Shown one piece after another: positions 1 to 9,100 of a stretch of DNA of 32,563 nt (the stretch's first letter is position 1; each line of letters opens with the position of its first letter). This DNA comes from Planctomycetota bacterium (GTDB lineage Bacteria > Planctomycetota > Phycisphaerae > Phycisphaerales > SM1A02): assembly GCA_022568135.1 (NCBI GenBank), contig JADFFQ010000044.1, positions 1 through 32,563 on the forward strand. The letters are read 5' to 3'. The translations under genes were made by a program, and so were the position numbers. A model generated the notes under the pieces. It was not told the origin of the DNA and did no database searches. It worked only from the letters and a program-made list of their open reading frames with translations.

Positions 1-315
1 TATCTGCCGGGCCATGGCGCCGTTGAAGTGGGCGTCGATCACCAACACCCCGCGCTCGCCCACGACGAACCCGGCGTTGTCCACGGGCGGCTTGTTTGAA
101 AGAAGCGCGTAGACCCCCGGGCCCAGCTTCCTCGTCTCGAGCTGCACGCCCGTGGGGTTAAGAGGCGGCGGAAGCCACCCCTCGGGCGCCTCAAAGTCCC
201 TAAACAATTGCTGTGCCGCCGCCGGCGGGGCAAAATCCATCACGACCAGCGCCGCCAACGCGAGCAATACCGTGACGGAGAGGTTTGGGCTGATTCTCGA
301 TTGCGTGGCTGCCAT
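1..315 (-). CDS. Exported metallo-beta-lactamase-fold hydrolase, N-terminal part
   Basis: Only the first 105 codons lie in the window; the gene runs off the left edge. Residues 1-36 form a signal peptide: a short polar start, then a hydrophobic stretch (VTVLLALAALVVMDFA) ending in PPAAAQ, a good signal-peptidase I site. The mature part contains VYALLSNKPPVDNAGFVV and GVLVIDAHFNG, the first beta-strands of the metallo-beta-lactamase fold. The zinc-binding HxHxDH motif would lie beyond the edge, so activity and substrate cannot be judged. The start is fixed by a strong ribosome site, AAAGGAG, seven bases before the ATG. It is the last of five co-directional minus-strand genes but is separated from its neighbour by about 250 bp, so it may have its own promoter. 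The fold is likely; the specific function is unknown. Confidence 0.75.
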   Translation of the reverse strand, partial: MAATQSRISPNLSVTVLLALAALVVMDFAPPAAAQQLFRDFEAPEGWLPPPLNPTGVQLETRKLGPGVYALLSNKPPVDNAGFVVGERGVLVIDAHFNGAMARQI

Positions 316-568
316 TCCTAGACTCCTTTCCCTGCCAATTACTAATGGTTGGTCCAACTTTTATTCAACAACCCCGATAGCCCATGGCCCTCGGCGGTGC
401 ACGCCAGTATTGCTGCTACCCAAGGCAAACGCAACGTTCGGTGCGTCAACCGTGGATTCGTGGTCCAGGCATACCCGACCAGAGACCAAGCATCAGGGTC
501 AGCGGTCGTCGCGGGCAACTGGGTGGCGAGGGTAGGACCGTTTTCCACAGCCGGTCAGACCTCGCTTC
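316..568. other. Intergenic region with small palindrome
   Basis: No credible gene is seen here. The 50 bp upstream of the metallo-hydrolase start are AT-richer than the surroundings and contain the 11-bp palindrome GTTGGTCCAAC at 348-358. The flanking bases resemble a weak minus-strand promoter (TTGAAT, 17-base gap, TTAGTA). The promoter match is poor and is offered only as a possibility. Confidence 0.3.
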
Positions 569-1360
569 TCATGGCGGCTTGCGCGCGACGGTGATGCACC
601 GGCGGCTGGTCCTCTCAAATGGCTCGCCTTCGATCGACCCGTACAGCTTGACATCGGCGAACCCGCAGCGGTGCAGCATGGCGACGATCTCGTGCGGCAT
701 ATACATGCGCGTCGAGCACTGCCGTGTCTCGCGCCGGCCGTCGGGATGGATGAAGGTCCAATTGGAGTCGAGCATCCCGCGGGCAAAGTCCGGCCGGTTT
801 TCATTCAGTACGATCAGGCCGTCGAGTGCCGGACTCTTTGGCCGGTCGATGGACGAGGGCCGAAAATCCGCGAAGACACGCGGCATATTGAGATAGTCCA
901 GCGCGAATCGCCCACCGGGCCGAAGCGACTCAAAGGCCCGCTGAATCATCTGCATGTTGATCGAATCGTCTTCGACATAGCCGAAGCTGGTGAACCAGTT
1001 GATCGCTGCATCGCACGGTCGCGGGGCGATGAACGCAAAGGCATCATCGCAATGGAACTCGGCGGGCAGCCTGCGTTGTTGGGCCTGCTCGGAAGCGTAT
1101 TTGATGTAGCCGGCGACGCGGTCCACGCCGATCACCCGTACTCCGCGCTCCGCGAAAGGCAGGGCGAGCCGGCTGATACCGCAGCACTGATCAAAGAGCG
1201 TCGTACCCTCGGCAAGCTTCAGCGCCTCAACGAGGAAGTCAACGATCTTGCCGATTGTTTCCTCGTCATCGTTGGCCAAACCATAATCGGCGTAGGTGTT
1301 GTCAAAGAACGTGTGCCACCACGGGTCGGCTGAGGAAGAAGACGGCGTTGGTTCAGACAT
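569..1360 (-). CDS. Class I SAM-dependent methyltransferase
   Basis: A 263-residue protein with a Rossmann-type methyltransferase core. Motif I is LFDQCCGISRLALPFAERG (about residues 55-73), which matches the usual LDxGCGxGrxa pattern, although its acidic-to-glycine stretch is the variant DQCCG. GVD at 78-80 is the acidic end of strand 2 that binds the ribose of SAM. AAINWFTSFGY occupies the motif IV region, and LRPGGRFALDYLN is the usual post-motif strand. The ATG at 1360 is preferred over an in-frame upstream start at 1498 because GGAGG lies six bases before it and because the extension would abut the stop of the TetR gene. The substrate cannot be told from sequence. It lies 134 bp downstream of the TetR gene in the same direction and may be co-transcribed with it. 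Confidence 0.8.
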   Translation of the reverse strand: MSEPTPSSSSADPWWHTFFDNTYADYGLANDDEETIGKIVDFLVEALKLAEGTTLFDQCCGISRLALPFAERGVRVIGVDRVAGYIKYASEQAQQRRLPAEFHCDDAFAFIAPRPCDAAINWFTSFGYVEDDSINMQMIQRAFESLRPGGRFALDYLNMPRVFADFRPSSIDRPKSPALDGLIVLNENRPDFARGMLDSNWTFIHPDGRRETRQCSTRMYMPHEIVAMLHRCGFADVKLYGSIEGEPFERTSRRCITVARKPP

Positions 1361-1494
1361 CGCGGCCTCCAGGCAGAGCTGCGTGGCGGACAGTATCATC
1401 TGGATCATCGGCGACCCTGTTCTCAAGCATCCGGACCCCGAAAAGGCCTCGCCGTGACTGGCTGCGGTGTCCGGGGAGGCGATGTAGAAGTGGC

Positions 1495-2091
1495 TCACGG
1501 TGCCTGCAACAGCGCTTGGAGAACCGCCGCCGGCTCGATCTTCCTGGGAGTGGCCGGCGTGCGGGGCATGACGCCCCCCGTGGCCATCTCGCCGCCAATC
1601 AGGAGGTTGATCAGCAGCCGGGCCAAAGCCTGCGGGGTCTGGTCGCTGCGCACCGCCCCCCTGGTCTGAAGCTGCACAATCTCTGCCGCAAGAAAAGCAT
1701 GCATGGCGGTAAGGTGCGTTCGGACCGCGGCCCGGATGGCCGGGTTGTGCCTGGCCTCAGCCATCGCGCAGAGGATCACCCGGTAGGGGCCTCGCCCGGG
1801 CCGGCCGGTTGCAGGATTGCCCGCTAGGAGGGCGGACAGCCGGCTTTGCGGATCATCAAGTCCCTCTAAGGCGTTTCGCCAACCGGAGATGATCTGCTCG
1901 CCCGCATCGTCAATCACACTGATGAACAGGTCGAGCTTGTGCTCGAAGTGGCGATAGAGGATCGGCTCGGTGATGCCGGCTAGTCTGGCCAGCTCAGCGG
2001 TGGTGGCGCCATGATAGCCGCGACGAGCAAACAGATCTGCCGCAATCTTGAGGAGTTGGCGGCGACGATCCTTTGCCCGCATGCGAGCCAC
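1495..2091 (-). CDS. TetR/AcrR family transcriptional regulator
   Basis: A 198-residue protein with the standard TetR layout. The N-terminal helix-turn-helix (about residues 8-55) reads RRQLLKIAADLFARRGYHG, then TTAELARLAGITEPILYRHF, a very typical TetR DNA-binding domain including the YRHF end of the recognition helix. The remaining roughly 140 residues are the alpha-helical ligand and dimer domain, which is not informative about the ligand. The start is GTG at 2091, with an in-frame ATG three codons later as an alternative; AGGTGG upstream can serve as ribosome site. It lies between topA and a methyltransferase on the same strand. Its targets are unknown; in this family the regulated gene is often adjacent, so the methyltransferase or the exported hydrolase are the first candidates. 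Confidence 0.9.
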   Translation of the reverse strand: MARMRAKDRRRQLLKIAADLFARRGYHGATTAELARLAGITEPILYRHFEHKLDLFISVIDDAGEQIISGWRNALEGLDDPQSRLSALLAGNPATGRPGRGPYRVILCAMAEARHNPAIRAAVRTHLTAMHAFLAAEIVQLQTRGAVRSDQTPQALARLLINLLIGGEMATGGVMPRTPATPRKIEPAAVLQALLQAP

Positions 2092-2191
2092 AGGATCAAC
2101 CCACCTTGCCGAGGTATGTCCGCGGTAGCATGATCTTCGGCAGTGTACGGTTGTGGGTGGTCATCCTTCGCCGTGGGGGGTGGTAGACGGC

Positions 2192-4849
2192 TCAGGCGGT
2201 CTTTGCCCGGGGGAGTGAGGCGGGATGAATCTCCAGCTCGGCGATCCCATCGGGCAGCGTCAGCTCGCTGATCGGCGTTCCCTCGGCGACGACCCCGCCG
2301 TCGAGAGTTCGGATGACCGTCCGTGGCTGGGCCCGCTCGTGCTCCTGGAACCTGGGTAACAGCTCGTCGCGCTTGGCCTGGTCGAGCTTGGACCAGCTCG
2401 CGCGACCTCTGCACTTGGGAAAGGTGGAGCAGCCGAGCCACGGGCCGCGCTTGCCCCGTCGCAAGTTCATCGGTGCGTCGCACTTGGGGCAGGGCAGATC
2501 GGTAAGCAGTGGGGCCGGGGTCGGGTACTTGATCTGACCCTTCTTATCGAGGTTGATGACGCAGTTGACTGCGGGGTAGTTGACCGAGGCAAGAAACTGC
2601 CCGAAGCGGCCGGTGCGAAGAACCATGGGTGATCCGTCTTCCGGACATGCGACGTTGAGGCGCTGCGGCAGTTGCGGCTGACCATCCCGGTCGATCGGGG
2701 CCGCATAATGGCATTTCGGATAGGCCGTGCAAGAGAGGAACCGACCGTTCTTCCCGAAACGATAGCAGGTTTCACTGCCGCATTCGGGGCACTTGTAGAT
2801 TGCCGGCTGGGTCTCGGCCTTGGCATGCGTCATCGTTTCGTGCGCCTTGGCCAGCGACGCGGAGAACCGGTCGTAGAAGTCTTGGAGCATTGTGGTCCAG
2901 TTTGTGTGATTCTCCTCGATCTTGTCGAGCTGCTCCTCCATCTGGCGCGTGTAGCCGACGTCCATCAATCGGGGAAAGGCTTCAACGAGCTTGTCGATGA
3001 CGACCTCACCGAGATCGGTCGAATGGAACCGCCGGGCGATTTGCTCGACGTATTTGCGGTCCTGAATGACTCCAATGATCTGGGCATAGGTGGACGGCCG
3101 GCCTATGCCTTCAGATTCCAGCGCTTTGACCAGCGAGGCTTCGGAATACCGCGGTGGCGGCGTGGTGAATCGTTGTTGGGGATCGATCGAAAATGGGGCC
3201 AGCTGCTGGTCGCGGCTTAGCTCCGGCAACGTCGGTTCATCGGCCGAGATCGGCACGCCGGCGACCCTATAGAAACCATCGAAGACAAGAACCCGGCCGG
3301 CGGATTTGAAAACGGCCCCCGTGGCGATGTCGGACCGCTCCAGCACAACAGTCGTCGCGTCCCATTGAGCCTCCGACATCTGGCTGGCGACGAACCGATT
3401 CCAGATGAGCTGATACAGCTTCAACTGCTCTTCGCTCAAGGCCGATCGAAGGTCGCGCGGTTGGCGCGCGGCGTCGGTTGGCCGGATCGCCTCGTGCGCC
3501 TCCTCGACCCGTTTTTTCTTGCCGGCATTGCCAAAGAAGTTGGGTGTTTGAGGGAGGTAGGCTCCACCGAACGCCTTGCTGATGTAGCCTCGCGCGTCTT
3601 GGAGCGCTTCGGTGGTCACGTGGGTAGAGTCGGTCCGCATGTAAGTAATGAGGCCGACCTGGCCTTCGCCGGGCAGATTGATCCCTTCGTAAAGGGCTTG
3701 GGCGACGCTCATCGTTCGCTTCGCCCGGAATCCCAGTGCGGTTGACGCCGCGACTTGAAGGCTGGCGGTGATGAACGGGGCGGGCGGACGGGCGGTCGTC
3801 CGTTTCGTTTCCACCGACTTGACCCGATATCGCGCGGCGGGATCAACCCGGCCGGTGACGGTGCGCAATGTTCGAGCCGGCCCTTTGCCCTGGGGGTTGT
3901 CGGCGGCGGTAGCGCGAATGTCCACCAAACCGGTCGCTTCGGCGACGCGTTTGACCTCATCCGTGATGTCTTGAGGATGCTTCGCCTTATACCGAAGCTC
4001 GAACTTCTCGCCGTCCAACTCAACCAGCTCGGCCTTGATCGAATTGTGTTCGTCCAGCCAGGCGTTCTGGGCCTTGATGGTGGGGGGGTTGCCCTTTGGG
4101 TCCACATCGGCGATGTACTTGCACCACGCCTGCCCGAGCTGTGGGGCGGCCGCCGGATCCAGGCTGAGCAACGTGGTGATGTGCCAGTATTCCGCTGGAA
4201 TGAACGCGCGGATCTCTCGCTCCCGGTCAACGACCATTCGCAGGGTCACCGACTGGACACGGCCGGCGCTCAGCCCTCGGGCCACCTTTTTCCACAGCAG
4301 CGGTGAGACCTGATATCCGACGATTCGATCCAGGATCCGCCGGGCCTGCTGGGCGTTGACCTTATACATGTCGATCGAGTGCGGATTCTCAAAAGCGTGC
4401 CGGATCTGGCTCCGGGTGATCGCGTTGAAGATCACCCGCTTGGCCTTGGCGGGGTCGATGCCCAGCTCCTGGGCCAGGTGCCAGGCGATCGCTTCGCCCT
4501 CTCGATCCAGGTCGGTGGCGAACCAGACATCCAGGGCCTGGTCGGCGGCCTTCTTCAACGATGCCAGCGTCTTCTTCTTTGCGGGCAGGACGGCATACGT
4601 GGGCTCGAAGTGGTTGTCCAGGTCTACGCCCGGCACAGGCTGCTTCGATCCCTTCGGCGCTCGTGGAGGCAGGTCCCGAACGTGCCCGATTGAGGCCTGG
4701 ACCACATAATCGGGCCCCAGATACTGGTTGATCGTCTTGGCCTTGGCGGGCGACTCGACGATCACCAGGTGCTTGCCGGTGGCGTCACCAGAAACGCCTC
4801 GGCGGCGGGTGGACGTGCTCTTCTTGCGGGATGGTGACGACTTGCCCAT
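2192..4849 (-). CDS. topA: DNA topoisomerase I (type IA)
   Basis: An 885-residue enzyme that relaxes negative supercoils by passing one strand through a transient break. The Toprim domain is complete: Glu32 in VIVESPAKA, and the DxDxE triad Asp113, Asp115, Glu117 in FATDLDREGEA. The active-site tyrosine is Tyr403 in GLITYMRTDST. SAGRVQSVTLR (about 194-204) is the conserved helix of domain IV. The C-terminus carries three topoisomerase zinc-ribbon units. The first (Cys687, 690, 707, 713) and third (Cys787, 790, 807, 813) are intact. The middle one (from Cys735) keeps the fold residues but has lost most cysteines. The N-terminal 20 residues are a basic, low-complexity extension. The gene lies 91 bp downstream of miaA on the same strand; length and domain order are normal for the family. 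Confidence 0.98.
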   Translation of the reverse strand: MGKSSPSRKKSTSTRRRGVSGDATGKHLVIVESPAKAKTINQYLGPDYVVQASIGHVRDLPPRAPKGSKQPVPGVDLDNHFEPTYAVLPAKKKTLASLKKAADQALDVWFATDLDREGEAIAWHLAQELGIDPAKAKRVIFNAITRSQIRHAFENPHSIDMYKVNAQQARRILDRIVGYQVSPLLWKKVARGLSAGRVQSVTLRMVVDREREIRAFIPAEYWHITTLLSLDPAAAPQLGQAWCKYIADVDPKGNPPTIKAQNAWLDEHNSIKAELVELDGEKFELRYKAKHPQDITDEVKRVAEATGLVDIRATAADNPQGKGPARTLRTVTGRVDPAARYRVKSVETKRTTARPPAPFITASLQVAASTALGFRAKRTMSVAQALYEGINLPGEGQVGLITYMRTDSTHVTTEALQDARGYISKAFGGAYLPQTPNFFGNAGKKKRVEEAHEAIRPTDAARQPRDLRSALSEEQLKLYQLIWNRFVASQMSEAQWDATTVVLERSDIATGAVFKSAGRVLVFDGFYRVAGVPISADEPTLPELSRDQQLAPFSIDPQQRFTTPPPRYSEASLVKALESEGIGRPSTYAQIIGVIQDRKYVEQIARRFHSTDLGEVVIDKLVEAFPRLMDVGYTRQMEEQLDKIEENHTNWTTMLQDFYDRFSASLAKAHETMTHAKAETQPAIYKCPECGSETCYRFGKNGRFLSCTAYPKCHYAAPIDRDGQPQLPQRLNVACPEDGSPMVLRTGRFGQFLASVNYPAVNCVINLDKKGQIKYPTPAPLLTDLPCPKCDAPMNLRRGKRGPWLGCSTFPKCRGRASWSKLDQAKRDELLPRFQEHERAQPRTVIRTLDGGVVAEGTPISELTLPDGIAELEIHPASLPRAKTA

Positions 4850-4940
4850 AAGTGCGTTGGCGTATCGGCCAGAACCGCTGGAGGGATGAAACTCCCGGCC
4901 GGATCAGCCATTCGACGGTATGGATCGAAATTCCCCTCTG

Positions 4941-5954
4941 TCAAGCGGCCCCGGGCGAGAGACCAGCAGGCGCGAGGCCCCCAATGTCGGATGACCTGGC
5001 CGATTCCGGCTCAGCGAGAATAGCTCTAAACGATTGCGATATAAGCTGTTGCGGTGATATATCATCCGCCCGGATCCGATTAGAATCCGGGTGCATGCGA
5101 AACCGCCGAAGCCACGTCCGCTGCTGTTTTGCGTATCGGCGGGTGTGGATTTTGATCTGCTCCACCGCCTCATCGAGGCTGGAGTGTCCCGCCAGGTGGG
5201 CGATGACCTGCTTGTAACCCAGCGCCGTGGACGCCTGGCGACCCAGCCCGCCTGAGGCAAGCAGCCGGCGGACCTCCTCCACCAGACCGCCTTCGATCAT
5301 CGCCTTGACCCGGGCGTTGATCCGGGGGTTGATCGCCTCGGCCGTGTAGTCCAGAATGATGATCCGCACATCCCGGCGGGGCGATTGGTCGAGCCATTGC
5401 TGTTGCAGCTCGCTGATGGGCCGGCCCGTCAGGTCGAAAACCTCGATCGCCCGGACCGTCCGCCTGCGGTCGTTGGGGTGGATGCGCCGGGCCGCGACCG
5501 GATCGACGGTCTCAAGCTTCCGTCGCAAGCTGGCGGTCTCCATCATCTGCAATTGTGCACGTAGGGTGGGATCCGGCTCCGGGCCGTCAAATAACCCCTC
5601 CAGCAGCGACTGGACGTAAAGACTCGTGCCGCCGACGACGATCGGGTGCCGCCCCCGGCCGCGAATCTCTTGGATAGCCCGCCGAGCCAGGTTGAGCCAG
5701 GAATCAACGGAGAATCCGTCACTGCTTGGATCGACGATGTCCAGCAGATGGTGGGGGACCTCCGCTCGCTGGGTGGGGGTGGGCTTGGCGGTGCCGATGT
5801 TCATCCCCCGATAAATCTGCATCGAGTCGGCGCAGACACACTCCCCGCCGAGCGTCCCGGGAGCGGGCAACCGTTTCGCCAGCTCGGCTGCGAGGTCAGT
5901 CTTGCCTCCGGCGGTTGGGCCCAGAATGAGGATGATCGGCTTGGGCATATCCAT
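4941..5954 (-). CDS. miaA: tRNA dimethylallyltransferase
   Basis: A 337-residue enzyme that transfers a dimethylallyl group to N6 of A37 in tRNAs reading UNN codons. The P-loop GPTAGGKT is at residues 12-19, near the N-terminus as usual. CADSMQIYRGMNIGTAKPT (about 40-58) holds the conserved Asp-Ser-x-Gln of the active site. PHHLLDIVDP, VGGTSLYVQSLLEGLFDGP and RVKAMIEGGLVEEVRRL are all family signatures. RRYAKQQRTWLRRF towards the end is the tRNA-binding arginine-rich strand. The start ATG has AAGG five bases upstream; a second in-frame ATG lies two codons later. The last 20 residues after the core are variable. The gene is divergent from the kinase gene at 6105, and a REP-like hairpin sits between them. 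Confidence 0.97.
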   Translation of the reverse strand: MDMPKPIILILGPTAGGKTDLAAELAKRLPAPGTLGGECVCADSMQIYRGMNIGTAKPTPTQRAEVPHHLLDIVDPSSDGFSVDSWLNLARRAIQEIRGRGRHPIVVGGTSLYVQSLLEGLFDGPEPDPTLRAQLQMMETASLRRKLETVDPVAARRIHPNDRRRTVRAIEVFDLTGRPISELQQQWLDQSPRRDVRIIILDYTAEAINPRINARVKAMIEGGLVEEVRRLLASGGLGRQASTALGYKQVIAHLAGHSSLDEAVEQIKIHTRRYAKQQRTWLRRFRMHPDSNRIRADDISPQQLISQSFRAILAEPESARSSDIGGLAPAGLSPGAA

Positions 5955-5972
5955 AGAGCCTTATGTGGTAAA

Positions 5973-6001
5973 GTTTAGCCGCCGCTCCCAGAGCGGCGCG
6001 C
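5973..6001 (+). repeat. REP-like hairpin element, copy 1
   Basis: A 29-nt element starting GTTTAGCCGC and folding into an 8-bp perfect stem (CGCCGCTC at 5980-5987 with GAGCGGCG at 5991-5998) around a CCA loop. It aligns to the elements at 10567-10595 (opposite strand) and 23844-23872, with paired changes in the stem. It lies between the divergent miaA and kinase genes. Confidence 0.6.
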
Positions 6002-6104
6002 TACGAGGGCCTCTGAGGCGAGACTACGCTGCTCGTGGGGCCGCGATGACCCGAGAGTCGCTAGGCTTTGAGGATTCCTGCATCGTTGCGAGGGAGAAGC
6101 GAGC

Positions 6105-9100
6105 ATGGCCAAGGCAACTGTTCAGGTCGGGCGCCCGTCCACGGAATTGATGGTCCTGCTTTTCACCGACGTGGTCGGGTCGGTCGCGATGAAGAATCGT
6201 CTCGGGACGTCGGCCTATGCAGAGCTCTTGTCCCGTCACGACGAGCTGTTTCAATCGATTGTCAGCTCGTCCCCCGGGGGCGAGATACTCAAGGACCTCG
6301 GCGACGGCTTCCTCACTCGCTTCACGTCGACCAGCGAGGCGGTGAACGCGGCGCTGCGCTTTCAGCAGGCGCTGGCGTTGCGGGAGTGGGACCCTGAACC
6401 GATCCGGGTGGGCGTCGGCCTGCACCTCGGGGAGATAACGGAACGGGAAGAAGACGTCGAAGGCAAGCCCAAGCTTGTCGGCCTAGCCGCTGATATATCA
6501 GCTCGGCTGATGGGGCTGGCGCTGCCGGGGCAGATTCTGATGACCCGCGCTGCGTTCGATGAGGCTCGGCAGTACGTACGTGAGCATCCGAAGAGCGAGG
6601 CCTCGGACGAATCGCTGGATCTGCGGTGGATGGCCCACGGTCCGTACCTCTTCGAGGGCGCCGATGAGCCCATGGAGGTCTGCGAGGTCGGGGCGGTGGG
6701 CATCGCTCCGCTCAAGCCGCCCCCGGACCGCGCCAAGGGCAGACGCGCTATCCAGCCGGGTGAGGAGGAGATGTACGGCTGGCGCCCGGCGATCGGCCGG
6801 CCCATTCCCCGCCGCGACAACTGGCTGCTGGAGCGAAAGATCGGAGAGGGTGGATTCGGCGAAGTCTGGCTGACCAGACATAGAAAGACCGGCACTCACC
6901 GGGTCTTCAAGTTCTGCTTCGACGCAGACCGGCTGCGCAGCTTCAAGCGCGAGCTGACCTTGTTCCGCCTATTGCGCGAAGCGCTCGGGGATCGCCCGGA
7001 CATCGCCAAGATCCACGACATCCAGCTCGACAAGCCGCCGTTCTATCTCGAAAGTGACTTCACCGAACAGGGCAACCTGGCGGATTGGGCCCAAGCGCAG
7101 GGCGGGATTGATCAGGTTCCGTTAGCAACCCGCCTCGATCTGCTGGCAGGCGCATGCAACGCGGTGGCGGCAGCCCACTCGATTGGCATCCTGCACAAGG
7201 ACCTCAAGCCGTCAAATGTTCTGATTTATGAGACGGAGCAGGGCGAGCCGAGACCGTGCTTGTGCGACTTCGGGATCGGCATCCTGACAGACCGCTCCCA
7301 GCTTGAGCGTTACGACATCACCCTCACCGGATTTACCGAGACGGTCATTGGCGGCAACGAATCGAGCCGAACCGGCACCCGCATATACGCTCCCCCCGAA
7401 ACTCTCACGGGTCAGCCGTTCACCATCCAAGGTGATGTGTATGCCCTCGGCGTGATGCTGTATCAGATGGTGGCCCGCGATCTGACTCGGCCGTTGGCCC
7501 AGGGCTGGGAGTCGGACATCCCCGATCCGCTGCTACGGGACGACATCGCCCGCTGTGTGGTCGGCCGGCCGCAGGACCGGCTCGGCAGCGCCAGCGAACT
7601 CGCCGAACGTCTGCGGACACTGGAGCCGCGCCGCAAGGCCCGCCGGAGACGCAACGTCACGAAACTTACGTTGGCGGCGAGCGTGATCCTCGCTGTTTTG
7701 TTGACGATCGCCAGTGCCCTGATCGTCCATGAGCGCGGCCTCCGCTGGCAGATCGAGACACAGGCTGAGATCGCCCAGGCGGTCAACGAGTTCCTAAACG
7801 ACGACCTGCTGGCCGCCGTCGCGCCGTCGGCCGAGGAAGGCAAAGGCAAGGACGTCCTGATGCGGGATGTTCTGGACCAGGCGGCCAAACGCATCGAGGA
7901 GGCATCTCAGCCCGGTGGTCGCTTCGATGACAAGCCTTTGATCGAGGCGTCGATCCGGTCGACGCTAGGCACGACCTACCGACTGCTCGGTGAGTATCCA
8001 AACGCCGAGCCGCACCTGGAGCGGTCGCGCGAGCTGCGACGTCGTGTCCTTGGCGAGGAGCATCCGTCCACGCTCGGGTCCATGAACATCCTCGCGCTCC
8101 TGTACGTGGATCAGGGCCGGTACGACGAGGCGGAGCCGCTGTACCTCAAGACGCTGGAGATCAAGAATCGCAACCTGGGCGAGGAGCATCTGTCCACGCT
8201 CGGGTCCATGAACAACCTCGCGAACCTGTACAAGAATCAGGGCCGCTACGACGAGGCGGAGCCGCTGTACCTGGAGACGCTGGAGATCCGGAAGCGCGTC
8301 CTGGGCGAGGAGCATCCGGACACGCTGGGCTCCATAGGCAACCTCGCGCTCCTGTACCGGAATCAGGGCCGCTACGACGAGGCGGAACCGCTGTACCTGC
8401 GGACGCTGGAGATCAGGAAGCGCGTGCAGGGCGAGGAGCATCCGGACACGCTGACGTCCATGAACAACCTCGCGGGCCTGTACCGGAATCAGGGCCGCTA
8501 CGACGAGGCGGAGCCGCTGTACGTCAAGACGCTGGAGATCCAGAAACGCATCCTGGGCGAGGAGCATCCGAACACGCTGGGGTCGATCACCAACTTGGGA
8601 AACCTGTATCTGTCGACGAAGCGCTTTGACGACGCGCGGGCCATGTTCGAGAGGAGCCTGCCGATCAAGCGGCGTGTGCTGGGGATTGATCATCCGTGGA
8701 CGCGGTACGCGCTGCGGGGCTTGGCCCGGGCCTATGACGGGCTGGACCGGAGCGATGAGGCGGAGTCGCTGTACCTGGAGACGCTGAACATTGAGAAGCG
8801 TGTCCTGGGCGAGGAGCATCCGAGCACGCTCGAGTCCATGAACAGGCTCGCGAACCTGTACGACGATCAAGGCCGCTACGACGAGGCGGAGCCGCTGCAT
8901 CTCAAGACGCTGGAGATCCGGAAGCGCGTGCTGGGCGAGGAGCACCGCTACACGTTAGCGACAATGACGAACCTCGGGCTGCTTTACATGAAGACGGGAC
9001 AAATGGGTGAGGCGGAGCGGCTGCTGAAGCAAAGCTCCACCATCAAACAGCGTGTCCTCGGCATGGGCGATCAATTCACCCGGATCGCCATGAATGGTCT

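Noticed and set aside
7965-8945. 326-codon minus-strand frame with internal repeats
   Set aside because: The repeats are the complement of the TPR units of the kinase gene, not a repeat protein of its own.
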